Below, piece by piece: positions 39,412-49,267 of a stretch of DNA of 64,000 nucleotides. A program made the position numbers and the translations under genes. The DNA is from Allobranchiibius sp. CTAmp26. GTDB lineage: Bacteria > Actinomycetota > Actinomycetes > Actinomycetales > Dermatophilaceae. A model generated the notes under the pieces. That model had not been told where the DNA came from. It saw only the letters and a list, made by a program, of their open reading frames with translations, and did not search any database. The stretch's first letter is position 1. Every line of letters starts with the position of its first letter. The stretch is from the NCBI RefSeq assembly GCF_017565405.1, contig NZ_JAGEKR010000004.1, positions 40,719 to 104,718 of the forward strand. Direction: 5' to 3'.

Positions 39412-40952
39412 GGCATCCTCCATTCCCGGCCGTCGCGGCGCAGCAGGGCGTCGGCGTCGGGCGGTCCCCAGGTGCCCGCGTCGTACGACTGCGGCCGGCC
39501 CTTTCGGGACCAGAAGCGTTCGATCGGGTCCAGGATCCGCCACGACGTCTCGACCTCGGCATGGCGTGGGAAGAGCGGTGGCTCGCCCAGCAGCACGTCG
39601 AGGATGAGGCGTTCGTACGCCTCGGGGCTGGCCTGGGTGAAGGCGCTGCCGTACCCGAAGTCCATCGTCACGTCGCGCACCTCCATGGAGCCGGCACCGG
39701 GCACCTTGGAGCCGAAGCGGATGGTGATGCCCTCGTCGGGCTGCACCCGGATGACGATCGCGTTCTCGCCGAGCTCGGACGTGGCGGTGTCCGCGAACGG
39801 CAGGTGCGGTGCCCGCTTGAAGACGACGGCGACCTCGGTGACCCGCTTGCCGAGTCGTTTGCCGGTGCGCAGGTAGAACGGCACCCCGGCCCACCGCCGC
39901 GAGTCGACGAGCAGCTTCACGGCCGCGTACGTCTCGGTGGTGGACTCCGGGTCGATGCCGTCCTCCTGCAGGAAGCCGGTCACCTTCTGACTGCCCTGCC
40001 ATCCCGCGGCGTACTGCCCACGGGCCGTGGCGAGGCCCAGGTCGTCCGGGCTGTGGACGGCGGCCAGCACCTTCTCCTTCTCGGCGCGCAGCGCGTCCGC
40101 GTCGAAGGAGTTGGGCTCCTCCATCGTGGTGAGCGCGAGCAGCTGCAGCAGGTGGTTCTGGATGACGTCGCGCGCCGCGCCGATGCCGTCGTAGTAGCCG
40201 GCCCGACCGGAGATCCCGATGTCCTCGGCCATCGTGATCTGCACGTGGTCGACGTAGTTGGCGTTCCAGACCGGCTCGAACATCCCGTTCGCGAAGCGCA
40301 GCGCCAGGATGTTCTGCACCGTCTCCTTGCCCAGGTAGTGGTCGATGCGGAAGACCGACTCCGCAGGGAAGACGCTCTCGACGATCTCGTTCAGGGCGCG
40401 GGCGCTGGCCAGGTCGTGACCGAACGGCTTCTCGATGATGACCCGGCGCCAGCTGCTCGGGTCCTGGCGCGTCAGACCGCTGCGCTCCAGTTGCTTGCAG
40501 ACGTCGCCGAACGCGGCAGGGGGGATGGACAGGTAGAACGCGTGGTTGCCGTCGGTCCCACGCTCGGTGTCGGCCCTGGCCACCTCGACGGCGAGCCGGT
40601 CGAAGCCGGCTTCGTCGTCGAAACTGCCTGAGACGAAACGCAGTCCGTCCGCCAGCGCCTGCCACGACTCCTCGCGGAAGGGCGTGCGGGCGCCTGCCTG
40701 CACCGCGCGGCGTACGACGTCGGTGAACTCCGCGAGGCTCCAGTCGCGCCGGGCGAACCCGATCAACGTGAAGTTCGGCGGCAGCAGACCCCGGTTGGTG
40801 AGGTCGTAGAGGGCGGGCAGCAGCTTCTTCTGCGCGAGGTCTCCGGTGATGCCGAACATCACCATGCTGCACGGCCCGGCGATCCGCGGAAGACGCCGAT
40901 CGTCGGGGCCGCGCAGTGGATTGATCCCGCGTGCGACGCGGGCGGGACTCAC
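39408..40952 (-). CDS. zwf: Glucose-6-phosphate 1-dehydrogenase
   Basis: Oxidises glucose-6-phosphate to 6-phosphogluconolactone and makes NADPH. 514 residues. The cofactor loop FGITGDLAQKKLLPALYDL, the substrate site RIDHYLGKETVQN and the EKPFGHDLASA segment are intact. GTG at 40952 overlaps the pgi stop as GTGA. Its product is used by Pgl two genes later, and OpcA lies between, so the order matches the reaction path. Confidence 0.97.
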   Translation of the reverse strand: MSPARVARGINPLRGPDDRRLPRIAGPCSMVMFGITGDLAQKKLLPALYDLTNRGLLPPNFTLIGFARRDWSLAEFTDVVRRAVQAGARTPFREESWQALADGLRFVSGSFDDEAGFDRLAVEVARADTERGTDGNHAFYLSIPPAAFGDVCKQLERSGLTRQDPSSWRRVIIEKPFGHDLASARALNEIVESVFPAESVFRIDHYLGKETVQNILALRFANGMFEPVWNANYVDHVQITMAEDIGISGRAGYYDGIGAARDVIQNHLLQLLALTTMEEPNSFDADALRAEKEKVLAAVHSPDDLGLATARGQYAAGWQGSQKVTGFLQEDGIDPESTTETYAAVKLLVDSRRWAGVPFYLRTGKRLGKRVTEVAVVFKRAPHLPFADTATSELGENAIVIRVQPDEGITIRFGSKVPGAGSMEVRDVTMDFGYGSAFTQASPEAYERLILDVLLGEPPLFPRHAEVETSWRILDPIERFWSRKGRPQSYDAGTWGPPDADALLRRDGREWRMP

Positions 40953-42598
40953 GAAGCAGACCCTCCCTGCGGAGCGCCCGTCGCCCGTGAGATCGCCTGG
41001 GTCAGCTGGGTCAGGCCCTGGTCGTGGTCGGTCAGGTGCAACTGCAGCACCGGCCGGCCGTGGTCGGCGAGCACCTTGGCGTCGCCACCGGACTGGGAGG
41101 TGATGAACTCACCCAGGGTGAAGTCGCGCCCAGGGACCGCGAGGTCCTCCCGCGGGGTGGTCGTGATCTGCAGGTAGACCCCGATCGCGGGGCCGCCCTT
41201 GTGGTACTGACCCGTCGAGTGCAGGAAGCGCGGCGCCCAGCCGAAGGTGACCGGGCGGTCGAGCTTCGCAGCGAAGGCCACGCGTACGTCGGCCAGCGAC
41301 TTGTCCGCGATCCGGTCCAGGTAGGCCATCACGGCGAGGTAGCCGTGATGCGGCAGCTGCGCCAGCAGGGCGTCGATCGCGGCGGACACCTCCGTCGCAT
41401 CGCCGAGCCAGTCACCGCCCAGCGCGCGGACCTCGATGGAGCCGTCCGTGAACGCCGGGGCGTCACCGCCTCCGGTGCCCGCACTGAGCAACTCCCGGGA
41501 CGCGGCCTTGGCGCTCTCGACGTCGGGCTGGTCGAACGGGTTGATCCCGATCAGGCGCCCGGCCACCGCGACGGCGGCCTCCCAGAGCAGCATGGACGCA
41601 CCCAGCGATCCGCCGACGGCGACGTCCGCCGCGCCCTGGGGCGTGGAGTCGTCGTCTCCGGCGACGAGGTGCACGCCCAGCTCGTCGTCCAGCAGCCCGC
41701 CGACGGACGTGGTGCCGACGACGACCGGCAGCAGGCCCTTGCCGTCCTTGCCCGTGCTCTCGGCGATCAGCTGCTCGGCCCAGTCGCCGAACCCGACGTT
41801 CTTGGTGCCGGCGTCGATCAGTATCACCTTGTCGCGCAGCGGGGAGGTGCCACCGAGGACGGCGCCGAGGCGCAGCGCCGGGTTGTCCTCGTCGTCCGTG
41901 GCGAACAGGTCGGCCACGGCCTCCGCGTCGTCCAGAAGACCGCCCACGTCGGCTCCCGCGAGCCCGCTCGGCACCAGGCCGAACGCGGTGAGCGCCGAAT
42001 ACCGGCCGCCCACATCGGGATCGGCATTGACCACGGTGTAGCCGGCGCCGCGCGCGTCCTTGTCGAGCGGGCTGCCCGGGTCGGTGACGACGACGATGCG
42101 TTCGGTCGGGTCAATGCCCGCGTCGTTGAACGCCTTCTCGTAGACGCGTCGCTGCGAGTCGGTCTCGACGGTCGAGCCCGACTTGGAGGACACCACGACG
42201 ACGGTCTGCTCGAGCCGGTCCTGCAGCGCGGCGCGGACCATGTCGGGCTGGGAGGAGTCGAGCACCGTCAGCGGCACTCCGGCCGTCTCGCAGATGACCT
42301 CGGGCGCCAGCGACGAGCCGCCCATCCCGCAGAGCACGACATGGGTGAGGCCCTTCGCCTGGAACTCGCTGCGCAGGCCCTCGATCTGCCCGACGAGCGG
42401 CCGGGAGGAGTGCGGCAGACCGACCCAGGAGAGCCGCTTCCCGGCCTCGTCCTCGGCCGCGCTGCCCCAGAGGGTCTTGTCCTGCGCGAAGAGCTTGCTC
42501 GCGACCTGGTCGGCGACCAGCTGCGGCACATGGGCGCTCACCGCGTCGGCAGCGGCACCCGCGGCGGCGACAGTGACTGCGGAACTGCTCTGCATCAC
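40949..42598 (-). CDS. pgi: Glucose-6-phosphate isomerase
   Basis: Interconverts glucose-6-phosphate and fructose-6-phosphate. 549 residues of the tal-pgi-type sugar isomerase seen in Micrococcales, not the classical Pgi signature. Visible are [29 protein letters not shown] (phosphate-binding SIS loop) and [10 protein letters not shown]. Two starts are adjacent: GTG 42598 (overlapping tal as GTGA) and ATG 42595. Its presence inside the pentose phosphate operon lets flux cycle back from fructose-6-phosphate. Mycobacteria keep pgi elsewhere. Confidence 0.92.
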   Translation of the reverse strand: MMQSSSAVTVAAAGAAADAVSAHVPQLVADQVASKLFAQDKTLWGSAAEDEAGKRLSWVGLPHSSRPLVGQIEGLRSEFQAKGLTHVVLCGMGGSSLAPEVICETAGVPLTVLDSSQPDMVRAALQDRLEQTVVVVSSKSGSTVETDSQRRVYEKAFNDAGIDPTERIVVVTDPGSPLDKDARGAGYTVVNADPDVGGRYSALTAFGLVPSGLAGADVGGLLDDAEAVADLFATDDEDNPALRLGAVLGGTSPLRDKVILIDAGTKNVGFGDWAEQLIAESTGKDGKGLLPVVVGTTSVGGLLDDELGVHLVAGDDDSTPQGAADVAVGGSLGASMLLWEAAVAVAGRLIGINPFDQPDVESAKAASRELLSAGTGGGDAPAFTDGSIEVRALGGDWLGDATEVSAAIDALLAQLPHHGYLAVMAYLDRIADKSLADVRVAFAAKLDRPVTFGWAPRFLHSTGQYHKGGPAIGVYLQITTTPREDLAVPGRDFTLGEFITSQSGGDAKVLADHGRPVLQLHLTDHDQGLTQLTQAISRATGAPQGGSAS

Positions 42599-43728
42599 GA
42601 GGCGGCCCCGGCCTTGTTCGCCGCGTCCAGCTCACCCTGCACCGAGTCCAGCAACTCAGCCCACGACTTCTCGAACTTGTCGACGCCCTCGTCCTCGAGC
42701 ACCTTCACGACGTCGCTGTAGCTCACGCCCACGCCTTCGAGCGCATCAAGCATCGCCTTGGCGTCGGCGTAGTGCGGGGTGACCTGGTCGCCGTCGACCT
42801 CCGCGTGGTCCGCGACCGCGTCGAGGGTCTTGGGCGGCATCGTGTTGACGACGTCGTTCACGGCGAGGTCCACGACGTACATCGTGTCCTTGTACGCCGG
42901 GTCCTTCACGCCCGTGGAGGCCCACAGCGGCCGCTGCACGCGCGCACCGGCACTCTTCAGGGTCTCCCAGCGCGAGGTCGAGAAGACCTCCTCGAAGGCC
43001 TGGTAGGCCAGGCGCGCGTTCGCGATGCCGGCCTTGCCCTTCAGACCCTTGGCCTCGGCCGAGCCGGCCGCGTCGAGCCGCTTGTCGATCTCGGTGTCGA
43101 CGCGGGAGACGAAGAACGAGGCGACCGAGCGGATCTTGGACAGGTCGTGGCCGTTCTCCTTGGCCTGCTCCAGCCCGCTGAGGTAGGCGTTCATCACGCC
43201 GCGGTAGCGCTCGAGGGAGAAGATGAGCGTCACGTTGACGCTGATGCCCGCCGCGATGGCGGTCGTGATCGCCGGCAGACCCTCGACGGTCGCCGGGATC
43301 TTGATCATCACGTTCTGCCGGTCGACGCTCTTCCAGAGCTTGTCGGCCATCGCGGTGGTCGCCTCGGTGTCGTGCGCCATCCGCGGGTCGACCTCGATCG
43401 AGACGCGGCCGTCCTGGCCGTCCGTCGCGTCGTACACCGGCTTCATGATGTCGCAGGCGTGCCGCACGTCGCTGGTGGTGATGTCGAAGGTGGCGTCCTC
43501 GAGCGTGGCGGCGTTACCCGCCAGCTCGCGAACCTGCTCGTTGTAGTCCTCACCGTTCGACAGCGCGCCGGCGAAGATCGTCGGGTTGGTGGTCACGCCG
43601 ACGACGTTCTTCTCGTCGATCAGCTTCTGCAGGTCGCCGGACTGGATCAGACCGCGGGACAGGTCGTCCAGCCAGATGGAGACCCCCACATCGGACAGTG
43701 CCTGGGTTCGTGCGTTCGTGTCAGCCAT
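42595..43728 (-). CDS. tal: Transaldolase
   Basis: Transfers a three-carbon unit between sedoheptulose-7-phosphate and glyceraldehyde-3-phosphate. 377 residues, of the TalAB subfamily common in actinobacteria. The start region [15 protein letters not shown], the NPTIFAGAL motif and the Schiff-base Lys in [13 protein letters not shown] are present. ATG at 43728, 24 bases after tkt; overlaps pgi by GTGA. Second in the operon. Confidence 0.96.
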   Translation of the reverse strand: MADTNARTQALSDVGVSIWLDDLSRGLIQSGDLQKLIDEKNVVGVTTNPTIFAGALSNGEDYNEQVRELAGNAATLEDATFDITTSDVRHACDIMKPVYDATDGQDGRVSIEVDPRMAHDTEATTAMADKLWKSVDRQNVMIKIPATVEGLPAITTAIAAGISVNVTLIFSLERYRGVMNAYLSGLEQAKENGHDLSKIRSVASFFVSRVDTEIDKRLDAAGSAEAKGLKGKAGIANARLAYQAFEEVFSTSRWETLKSAGARVQRPLWASTGVKDPAYKDTMYVVDLAVNDVVNTMPPKTLDAVADHAEVDGDQVTPHYADAKAMLDALEGVGVSYSDVVKVLEDEGVDKFEKSWAELLDSVQGELDAANKAGAAS

Positions 43729-43752
43729 CGAAATGCCTCCTGAAAAATCGGA

Positions 43753-45894
43753 TCAGAGTGAGTTGAGAACGTCCTGGGCCGCCTGCACGACGTGCTCGCT
43801 GGTGAAGCCGAACTTCTCCATGAGCAGCGCGCCGTCGGCGCTCTCGCCGTAGTGGTCGATGCCGATCGCGACGCCGTTGTCACCGACGAGGTCGTGCCAC
43901 CCGAAGGTGGTCGCGGCCTCGATCGAGACACGGGCCTTCACGCTCGGCGGTAGCACCTGGTCGCGGTAGGCCTTGTCCTGGTCGAAGAACCACTCGCGGC
44001 ACGGCAGGGATACGACGCGGGCGTCGATGCCCTTCTCCTTCAGGGTCTTCCGCGCTGCCACCGCCACACTCACCTCGGAGCCCGTGGCGATCAGGACGAC
44101 GTCGGGGGTGGCCTTCTCGGAGTCCGCGAGGATGTAGCCGCCGCGGTCGACGCCGTCGGCCGAGGCGTACTCGGACCGGTCCAGCGTCGGCAGCGCCTGG
44201 CGGGACAGGGCCAGCGCGGCCGGGCCGCGTCGGGTCAGGATCGCCTTCCACGCCGCCGCGGTCTCGTTGGCGTCGCCGGGGCGTACGACAGCGAGGTCGG
44301 GGATGGCGCGCAGCGCGGCCAGGTGCTCGATCGGCTGGTGGGTGGGTCCGTCCTCGCCGAGGCCGACGGAGTCGTGGGTCCAGACGAAGGTCACCGGGAT
44401 CCGCTGCAGCGCGGCGAGCCGGACGGCAGGACGCATGTAGTCGGAGAAGGTGAGGAAGGTGCCGCCGTACGGGCGGGTCAGGCCCTCCAGCGCGATGCCG
44501 TTGAGCGCCATGCCCATGGCGTTCTCGCGGATGCCGAAGTGCAGGGTGCGCCCGTACGGGTTGCCCTTCCAGGCCTCGGTCTGGCGGTTGGCCGGGATGA
44601 AGCTCGGCTGGCCGTCCATCGTGGTGTTGTTGGACTCGGCGAGGTCGGCGGAGCCGCCCCACAGCTCGGGCATCACGTCGGCGAGGGCGGTGAGCACCTT
44701 GCCGGACGCCGCACGGCTGGCGATGCCCTTGGCGTCCGCGTCGAAGGTCGGGAACGCCGCGTCGAAGCCCTCGGGGAGCTCGTGGGCGACCAGACGGTCG
44801 AGCAGTTTGGCGCCGTCGGGGTTGGCCGAGCGCCAGGACTCGAAGCCCTTCTGCCACTCCGCGTGCGCCTGCGCGCCGCGGTCCTTGGCCTTGCGCACGT
44901 GGGAGATGACCTCGTCGGAGACCTCGAAGGTCTGCTCCGGGTCGAAGCCGAGCAGCTTCTTCGTGCCCGCGACCTCCTCGTCGCCGAGCGCGGAGCCGTG
45001 CGCCTTGCCGGTGCCCTTCTTGTTCGGAGCGGGCCAGGCCAGGATCGTCTTCAACGCGATGAAGGAGGGCCGGTCGGTGACGGCTTTGGCGGCCTCGATG
45101 GCGGCCAGCAGCGCGTCGACGTCCTCCACGTAGTCGCCGTCGCCCTTGCTGGAGGCGCCCAGTCGCCAGTCGACGGTCTGCACGTGCCAGCCGTACGCCT
45201 CGTAGCGGGCCGCGACGTCCTCGCCGAACGACACGTCGGTGTCGTCCTCGATGGAGATCTGGTTCTGGTCGTAGAAGGCGATGAGGTTGCCGAGCTCCTG
45301 GGTGCCCGCGAGGGACGCGGACTCACCGGAGACGCCCTCCATCATGTCGCCGTCGGAGGCGACGGTCCAGATGTGGTGGTCGAACGGGCTGGTGCCGGGG
45401 GCGGCGTCCGGGTCCAGCATGCCGCGCTGGCGGCGCTGGGCCATCGCCATGCCGACCGCGGACGCGATGCCCGAGCCGAGCGGACCCGTCGTGATGTCGA
45501 CGCCGTCGGTGTGGTGGTACTCGGGGTGCCCCGGCACCTTCGATCCCCAGGTGCGCAGCTTCTTGAGGTCGTCGAGCTCCAGGCCGTAGCCGGAGTAGTA
45601 GAGCTGGATGTACTGGGTCAGGCTGGAGTGCCCGCAGGACAGGACGAACCGGTCGCGGCCGATCCACTCCGGGTCGCTCGGGTCCACGCGCATCACCTGC
45701 TGGTAGAGCAGGTAGGCCAGGGGAGCGAGGCTCATGGCGGTGCCGGGGTGCCCGTTGCCGGTCTTCTGCACGGCGTCGGCGGCGAGCACGCGCACGGTGT
45801 CGACCGCGCGTACGTCGATGTCGCTCCAGCCGGCGGTGTCCGCCTTCGGCAGGGGCAGGCTGGGGTCGCGGCGGGTGTCGGTGTCCGTACTCAC
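43753..45894 (-). CDS. tkt: Transketolase
   Basis: Thiamine-diphosphate enzyme that moves two-carbon units in the pentose phosphate pathway. 713 residues. Visible are AVQKTGNGHPGTAMSLAP, the ThDP/Mg motif SDGDMMEGVSGESASLAG, and the pyrimidine domain with HDSVGLGEDGPTHQP. GTG start at 45894 behind AAGGAG at about 45908-45913. First gene of the operon tkt-tal-pgi-zwf-opcA-pgl; the promoter must lie in the 339-base divergent gap shared with ctaB. Confidence 0.97.
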   Translation of the reverse strand: MSTDTDTRRDPSLPLPKADTAGWSDIDVRAVDTVRVLAADAVQKTGNGHPGTAMSLAPLAYLLYQQVMRVDPSDPEWIGRDRFVLSCGHSSLTQYIQLYYSGYGLELDDLKKLRTWGSKVPGHPEYHHTDGVDITTGPLGSGIASAVGMAMAQRRQRGMLDPDAAPGTSPFDHHIWTVASDGDMMEGVSGESASLAGTQELGNLIAFYDQNQISIEDDTDVSFGEDVAARYEAYGWHVQTVDWRLGASSKGDGDYVEDVDALLAAIEAAKAVTDRPSFIALKTILAWPAPNKKGTGKAHGSALGDEEVAGTKKLLGFDPEQTFEVSDEVISHVRKAKDRGAQAHAEWQKGFESWRSANPDGAKLLDRLVAHELPEGFDAAFPTFDADAKGIASRAASGKVLTALADVMPELWGGSADLAESNNTTMDGQPSFIPANRQTEAWKGNPYGRTLHFGIRENAMGMALNGIALEGLTRPYGGTFLTFSDYMRPAVRLAALQRIPVTFVWTHDSVGLGEDGPTHQPIEHLAALRAIPDLAVVRPGDANETAAAWKAILTRRGPAALALSRQALPTLDRSEYASADGVDRGGYILADSEKATPDVVLIATGSEVSVAVAARKTLKEKGIDARVVSLPCREWFFDQDKAYRDQVLPPSVKARVSIEAATTFGWHDLVGDNGVAIGIDHYGESADGALLMEKFGFTSEHVVQAAQDVLNSL

Positions 45895-46233
45895 GAAAAA
45901 ACAGCTCCTTCGATTCGATGTGCGTACACGGGTGCGGAGGCGTTCCTGCCAGCGAGCCTAGACCCGGGCGGTGCTGCCTGCGCACCTCGCCGAACCACCC
46001 CGTTGTGTTCGATAACGATGAATCATGTTGATTTATGTCGGAATGGTGACACGAACTCGATCGCGCTGCCCAGGGGACACTCAGGGGGAGTGGTGCCCGA
46101 TCGGGCACGAAGGCCCGGGGTCTACCATCGAACCCGGGACACTGCGCACCTGCGTGGGCCTGCGTAGACCTCTACCGGGCCCCGAAGGACGCCCGGCCCG
46201 ACCACTCCCACCCGCACCCCCGCGAAGGACACC
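45895..46233. promoter_or_regulatory. Divergent intergenic region between tkt and ctaB
   Basis: 339 bases without a gene. The left part, from the tkt Shine-Dalgarno (AAGGAG on the minus strand) outward, is GC-rich. An unusually A/T-rich stretch lies at about 46010-46060 and probably holds the tkt promoter on the minus strand; I cannot fix -35 and -10 boxes with confidence. A perfect 16-base palindrome follows at 46093-46108. The sequence GGTCTACCAT at about 46119-46128 offers a -10 (TACCAT) for ctaB. The ctaB Shine-Dalgarno GAAGGAC lies just before its GTG. Confidence 0.5.
46093..46108. promoter_or_regulatory. Perfect 16-bp palindrome upstream of ctaB
   Basis: GTGCCCGATCGGGCAC reads identically on both strands, without a loop, which suits a dimeric repressor or activator site more than a terminator. 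It ends 14 bases before the candidate TACCAT -10 of ctaB. The binding factor is unknown. Confidence 0.45.
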
Positions 46234-47244
46234 GTGACCGCCACCTCGCCGCACGCAGCGACGCAGCGCACGCGGGACGTCCACCCCGTCGGTGGATCGG
46301 ACGCACCGGCCGGCGGGCCCGTGCCGGACGGTGGGGGATCGCGCCGGTCGACGCGAGCCGTTGTCGCCGACTACGTCTCGCTCACCAAGCCGCGGATCAT
46401 CGAGTTGCTGCTGGTGACGACCTTCCCGGTGATGTTCCTCGCGGACCACGGGGTGCCGGGTGTCGGGCTGATCCTCGCGACGCTCGTCGGCGGCACCTTG
46501 TCGGCCGGGTCCGCGAACGCGTTCAACTGCTACCTGGACCGGGACATCGACCGGTTGATGCACCGCACCGAGGGGCGCCCGATGGCCACGGGTGCGATCA
46601 GCCCCCGTGCCGGCCTGGTCTTCGCCTCCGTGCTCGGCGTCGCCTCCGTGCTGTGGCTGGGTCTCCTGGTCAATTGGCTGTCGGCGGCCCTGTCACTCGG
46701 GGCGATCGTCCTCTACGTCGGCTTCTACACGCTGCTCCTGAAGCGGCGCACCTCCCAGAACATCGTCTGGGGCGGGGTCGCGGGCTGCATGCCGGTGCTC
46801 ATCGGCTGGTCGGCGGTCACCGACTCCCTGGCCTGGCCGGCCCTCGTGCTCTTCCTCGTCGTCTTCTTCTGGACGCCGCCGCACTACTGGCCGCTCTCGA
46901 TGCGGTACAAGGACGACTACGCCAGCGCCGGCGTGCCCATGCTCCCCGTGGTGGCGCGGGACAGCGCCGTCGCGGTGCAGGTGGTGCGGTACGCGTGGGC
47001 GACCGTGGTCACCTCCCTGGTGCTCGTCCCGGTCGCCGGGATGGGCGTGCTCTACACGGTCGTCGCTGCTGCGTCCGGGGCGCTCTTCCTCGCCGAGGCG
47101 CACCGCCTGCTCCGCGCCGCACGGGCCGAGGCGTCGTACGACGTGCTGCGTCCGATGCGGGTCTTCCACTTCTCGATCAGCTATCTGACGCTGGTCTTCC
47201 TCGGGGTCGCGATCGACCCGCTGCTGCACCTGCCCTGGCACTGA
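46234..47244 (+). CDS. ctaB: Heme O synthase (protoheme IX farnesyltransferase)
   Basis: Adds a farnesyl group to heme B to make heme O, the precursor of heme A for cytochrome aa3 oxidase. 336 residues, about nine membrane helices of the UbiA superfamily. The prenyl-diphosphate motif [19 protein letters not shown] and the [14 protein letters not shown] start region are clear; the second Asp-rich loop reads [14 protein letters not shown]. About 45 residues of polar N-terminus precede helix 1. GTG start at 46234. It is separated from ctaA by a regulator and an oxidoreductase but the two enzymes act in sequence. Confidence 0.95.
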   Translation: MTATSPHAATQRTRDVHPVGGSDAPAGGPVPDGGGSRRSTRAVVADYVSLTKPRIIELLLVTTFPVMFLADHGVPGVGLILATLVGGTLSAGSANAFNCYLDRDIDRLMHRTEGRPMATGAISPRAGLVFASVLGVASVLWLGLLVNWLSAALSLGAIVLYVGFYTLLLKRRTSQNIVWGGVAGCMPVLIGWSAVTDSLAWPALVLFLVVFFWTPPHYWPLSMRYKDDYASAGVPMLPVVARDSAVAVQVVRYAWATVVTSLVLVPVAGMGVLYTVVAAASGALFLAEAHRLLRAARAEASYDVLRPMRVFHFSISYLTLVFLGVAIDPLLHLPWH

Positions 47245-47282
47245 GCGGCCTTCCACCCACGCCGTCTGCAGAGCAGTGACTG

Positions 47283-48068
47283 TCAGGCGGGCCGGTAGAT
47301 GGTGAGGATCTGCTCGGGCTGCTCGGACACCTGGAACGAGGCGTAGGTCAGGAGTCTCTCCTGCCCGTCGCGGGAGCGCACCCGCTTGACGCCCGCCCCG
47401 CTGGTGGCGATGTCGTACCGGACCCACCAGGCCTTCGCCTCAGGGCTCGCGGCGCACAACTCTCGGTGGAGGCGCTGGAACCGCGGTGAGCCGGGGTGTC
47501 GGCCGGCGTTGGCCCGCAGGCGCGCCAACAGCCCCCGCGCGACGTGGGTCCAATCGGGCAGCGCCTCGCGGGCGGCCGGGTCGGTGAACATCCACCGCGC
47601 GAGGTTGGGGGTGGCGGTGTCGGTGGCGCCCGGGAACAGCCGGGCCGCGGCGTCGTTCCAGGCCAGCAGGTCGTAGCTGCTCCCGGTGACGTAGGCAGGG
47701 TTCGGGTCGACCATCATCGGTATGTCGGCCACCTCGGGCGCCAGATACTCCAGATCCTCGGCCGGGCGACTCTCGTCGGTGGCGATGGCGAGGAGGTGTG
47801 CCCGTTCGGCCTCTCCCAGATTCAGGGCGTTCGCGATCGATGTCACCACCTGGGTGGAGGGGCGCACGTCTCTGCCCTGTTCCAAGAACGTGTACCAGGT
47901 GGTGCTGATCCCGGCGAGGTTCGCTAGTTCCTCACGGCGCAGTCCCGGTGTGCGTCGCCGTGGTGAGTGCGGAAGACCCACGTCCGACGGTGAGGTGCGC
48001 TCTCGTCGTGCGCGCAGGAACGAACCCAGTTCGTGCCGCCGTCGGGACGAGTCGGTCAAGTCGTCCAT
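47283..48068 (-). CDS. XRE-family regulator with MmyB-like ligand-binding domain
   Basis: 261-residue repressor-type protein: residues 10 to about 85 form a helix-turn-helix (GLRREELANLAGISTTWYTF, then EQGRDVRPS), and the rest is an MmyB-like PAS-type domain (DLLAWNDAAARLFPG, then RLHRELCAASPEAKAWW). Relatives bind fatty-acid-like ligands and usually control an adjacent dehydrogenase. The ATG at 48068 gives a sensible N-terminus; a longer frame would consume the operator region. Divergent from the oxidoreductase gene at 48149, with an 80-base gap holding two inverted repeats. Confidence 0.88.
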   Translation of the reverse strand: MDDLTDSSRRRHELGSFLRARRERTSPSDVGLPHSPRRRTPGLRREELANLAGISTTWYTFLEQGRDVRPSTQVVTSIANALNLGEAERAHLLAIATDESRPAEDLEYLAPEVADIPMMVDPNPAYVTGSSYDLLAWNDAAARLFPGATDTATPNLARWMFTDPAAREALPDWTHVARGLLARLRANAGRHPGSPRFQRLHRELCAASPEAKAWWVRYDIATSGAGVKRVRSRDGQERLLTYASFQVSEQPEQILTIYRPA

Positions 48069-48081
48069 CTCCACCTCGTCA

Positions 48082-48123
48082 CTGGTACGTGCAGTACCAG
48101 TATGAAGCAGATCTGGATACCAG
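48082..48123. promoter_or_regulatory. Candidate operator: two inverted repeats between MmyB-type regulator and oxidoreductase
   Basis: CTGGTAC-GTGCA-GTACCAG at 48082-48100 is a perfect inverted repeat with seven-base arms. A related shorter one, CTGG-ATA-CCAG, lies at 48113-48123. Both share CTGG/CCAG ends and occupy the 80-base divergent gap, the expected place for the regulator to act on both genes. Confidence 0.6.
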
Positions 48124-48148
48124 GGTGGTGGTCGTTCAGAATCGGGGC

Positions 48149-49225
48149 ATGAAGGCATGGATCCTCGATTCGACCGACGCCGGTCTCCGCCTGCAGGAGG
48201 TGCCGGATCCGAAGGTTCGCGACGGCGGTGCGGTGCTGCAGATGCGCGCCGTGCAGGTGCCGGCGTACACCCGGGTGCTCACGATGGGCGGACGTGGCGG
48301 GATTGCGACCCCGACCGTGCTCGGCATCGGTGGCATCGGTCGCGTCCTGGACGTGGGCGACGACGTCCAGACGGTGCGGCCCGGCGATATCGCCCTCTGC
48401 ACCGGCTTCCTGGAGACCGGCCGGCTCGCCGATCCCGAGGAGGTGCTCCTCGGCTGGACCGGGATCGCAGGCCGGGGCGCGGCCTCGGCGGCCACGGATG
48501 CGATGCGCCGGGTATGGCGCACGGGCACCTTCGCCGAACGCGCGCTGATGCCGGCGTCGACGCTGGTGGCTCTGCCCGGTGCCGAGCACTATCCGCACCC
48601 GGCGAGCCTGGCGTTCCTGCCCTGGCTGACCATCGCGGCCGGAGCCGTGGAACGCAGTGCTCTGCGCCCTGGGGGCCGGCTCGTGGTGACCGGGGCGAGC
48701 GGGCAGCTCGGTGGAGCGGTGGTCCTGCTCGCACTCGCCCGCGGGGCCGGCACGATCGTCGCCGTCGGTCGGAACCCCGCGAGCCTGGAACGTCTCGCGG
48801 CACTCGACCCGCGGGTACGCACTGTCCGTTCCGTCGCCGATCGCGCGGCTGACGGCGAGGCCATCGCGGATGCGCTGGGAGGGGATGCCGATGTGACCAT
48901 CGACGCACTCGGCGCTGCCCCGACCGTGGACCTCACGATGGCGGGCTTCGACGTCCTGCGCCTCGACGGCACGATGGTCCTCCTCGGCGGCGTTCGACAG
49001 ACCCTGCCGATTCCCTATGACGAACTGATGCATCGCCGGATCACCTTGCGCGGCTCCTGGATGGCCTCCAACGAGGTCGCCTATTCGGTCTGGCGCCAGG
49101 TCCGAGCGGGCTCGATCGACCTCACCGCCCTCGACGTCGCCACCGCAGACCTCGAGGACCCCGACGCGGTCCTGGCCCGCGCGGAGGCCACTAACGGACT
49201 GAGCATCGTGGCTCTCACGCCTTGA
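48149..49225 (+). CDS. Zinc-free alcohol dehydrogenase-like oxidoreductase
   Basis: Medium-chain dehydrogenase/reductase of 358 residues. GroES-like N-terminal domain (VLGIGGIGRVLDVGDDVQTV), Rossmann loop VVTGASGQLGGAVV at about residues 178-191, and LLGGVRQTLPIPYDELMHRR towards the end. No Cys/His zinc ligands in the usual places, so a zinc-independent reductase is more likely. ATG at 48149. In Mycobacterium tuberculosis a qor gene (Rv1454c) also lies beside ctaA; whether they are orthologous is not shown here. Probably regulated by the divergent MmyB-type protein. Confidence 0.82.
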   Translation: MKAWILDSTDAGLRLQEVPDPKVRDGGAVLQMRAVQVPAYTRVLTMGGRGGIATPTVLGIGGIGRVLDVGDDVQTVRPGDIALCTGFLETGRLADPEEVLLGWTGIAGRGAASAATDAMRRVWRTGTFAERALMPASTLVALPGAEHYPHPASLAFLPWLTIAAGAVERSALRPGGRLVVTGASGQLGGAVVLLALARGAGTIVAVGRNPASLERLAALDPRVRTVRSVADRAADGEAIADALGGDADVTIDALGAAPTVDLTMAGFDVLRLDGTMVLLGGVRQTLPIPYDELMHRRITLRGSWMASNEVAYSVWRQVRAGSIDLTALDVATADLEDPDAVLARAEATNGLSIVALTP

Positions 49226-49267
49226 TCAGCAGCAACTGCTCTGCGTGCTCGCCATCGGCTGAGATGG

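Noticed and set aside
45895..46233. Small ORFs in the tkt-ctaB gap
   Set aside because: No ribosome-binding site or conserved composition; Arg/Pro-rich shadow sequence.
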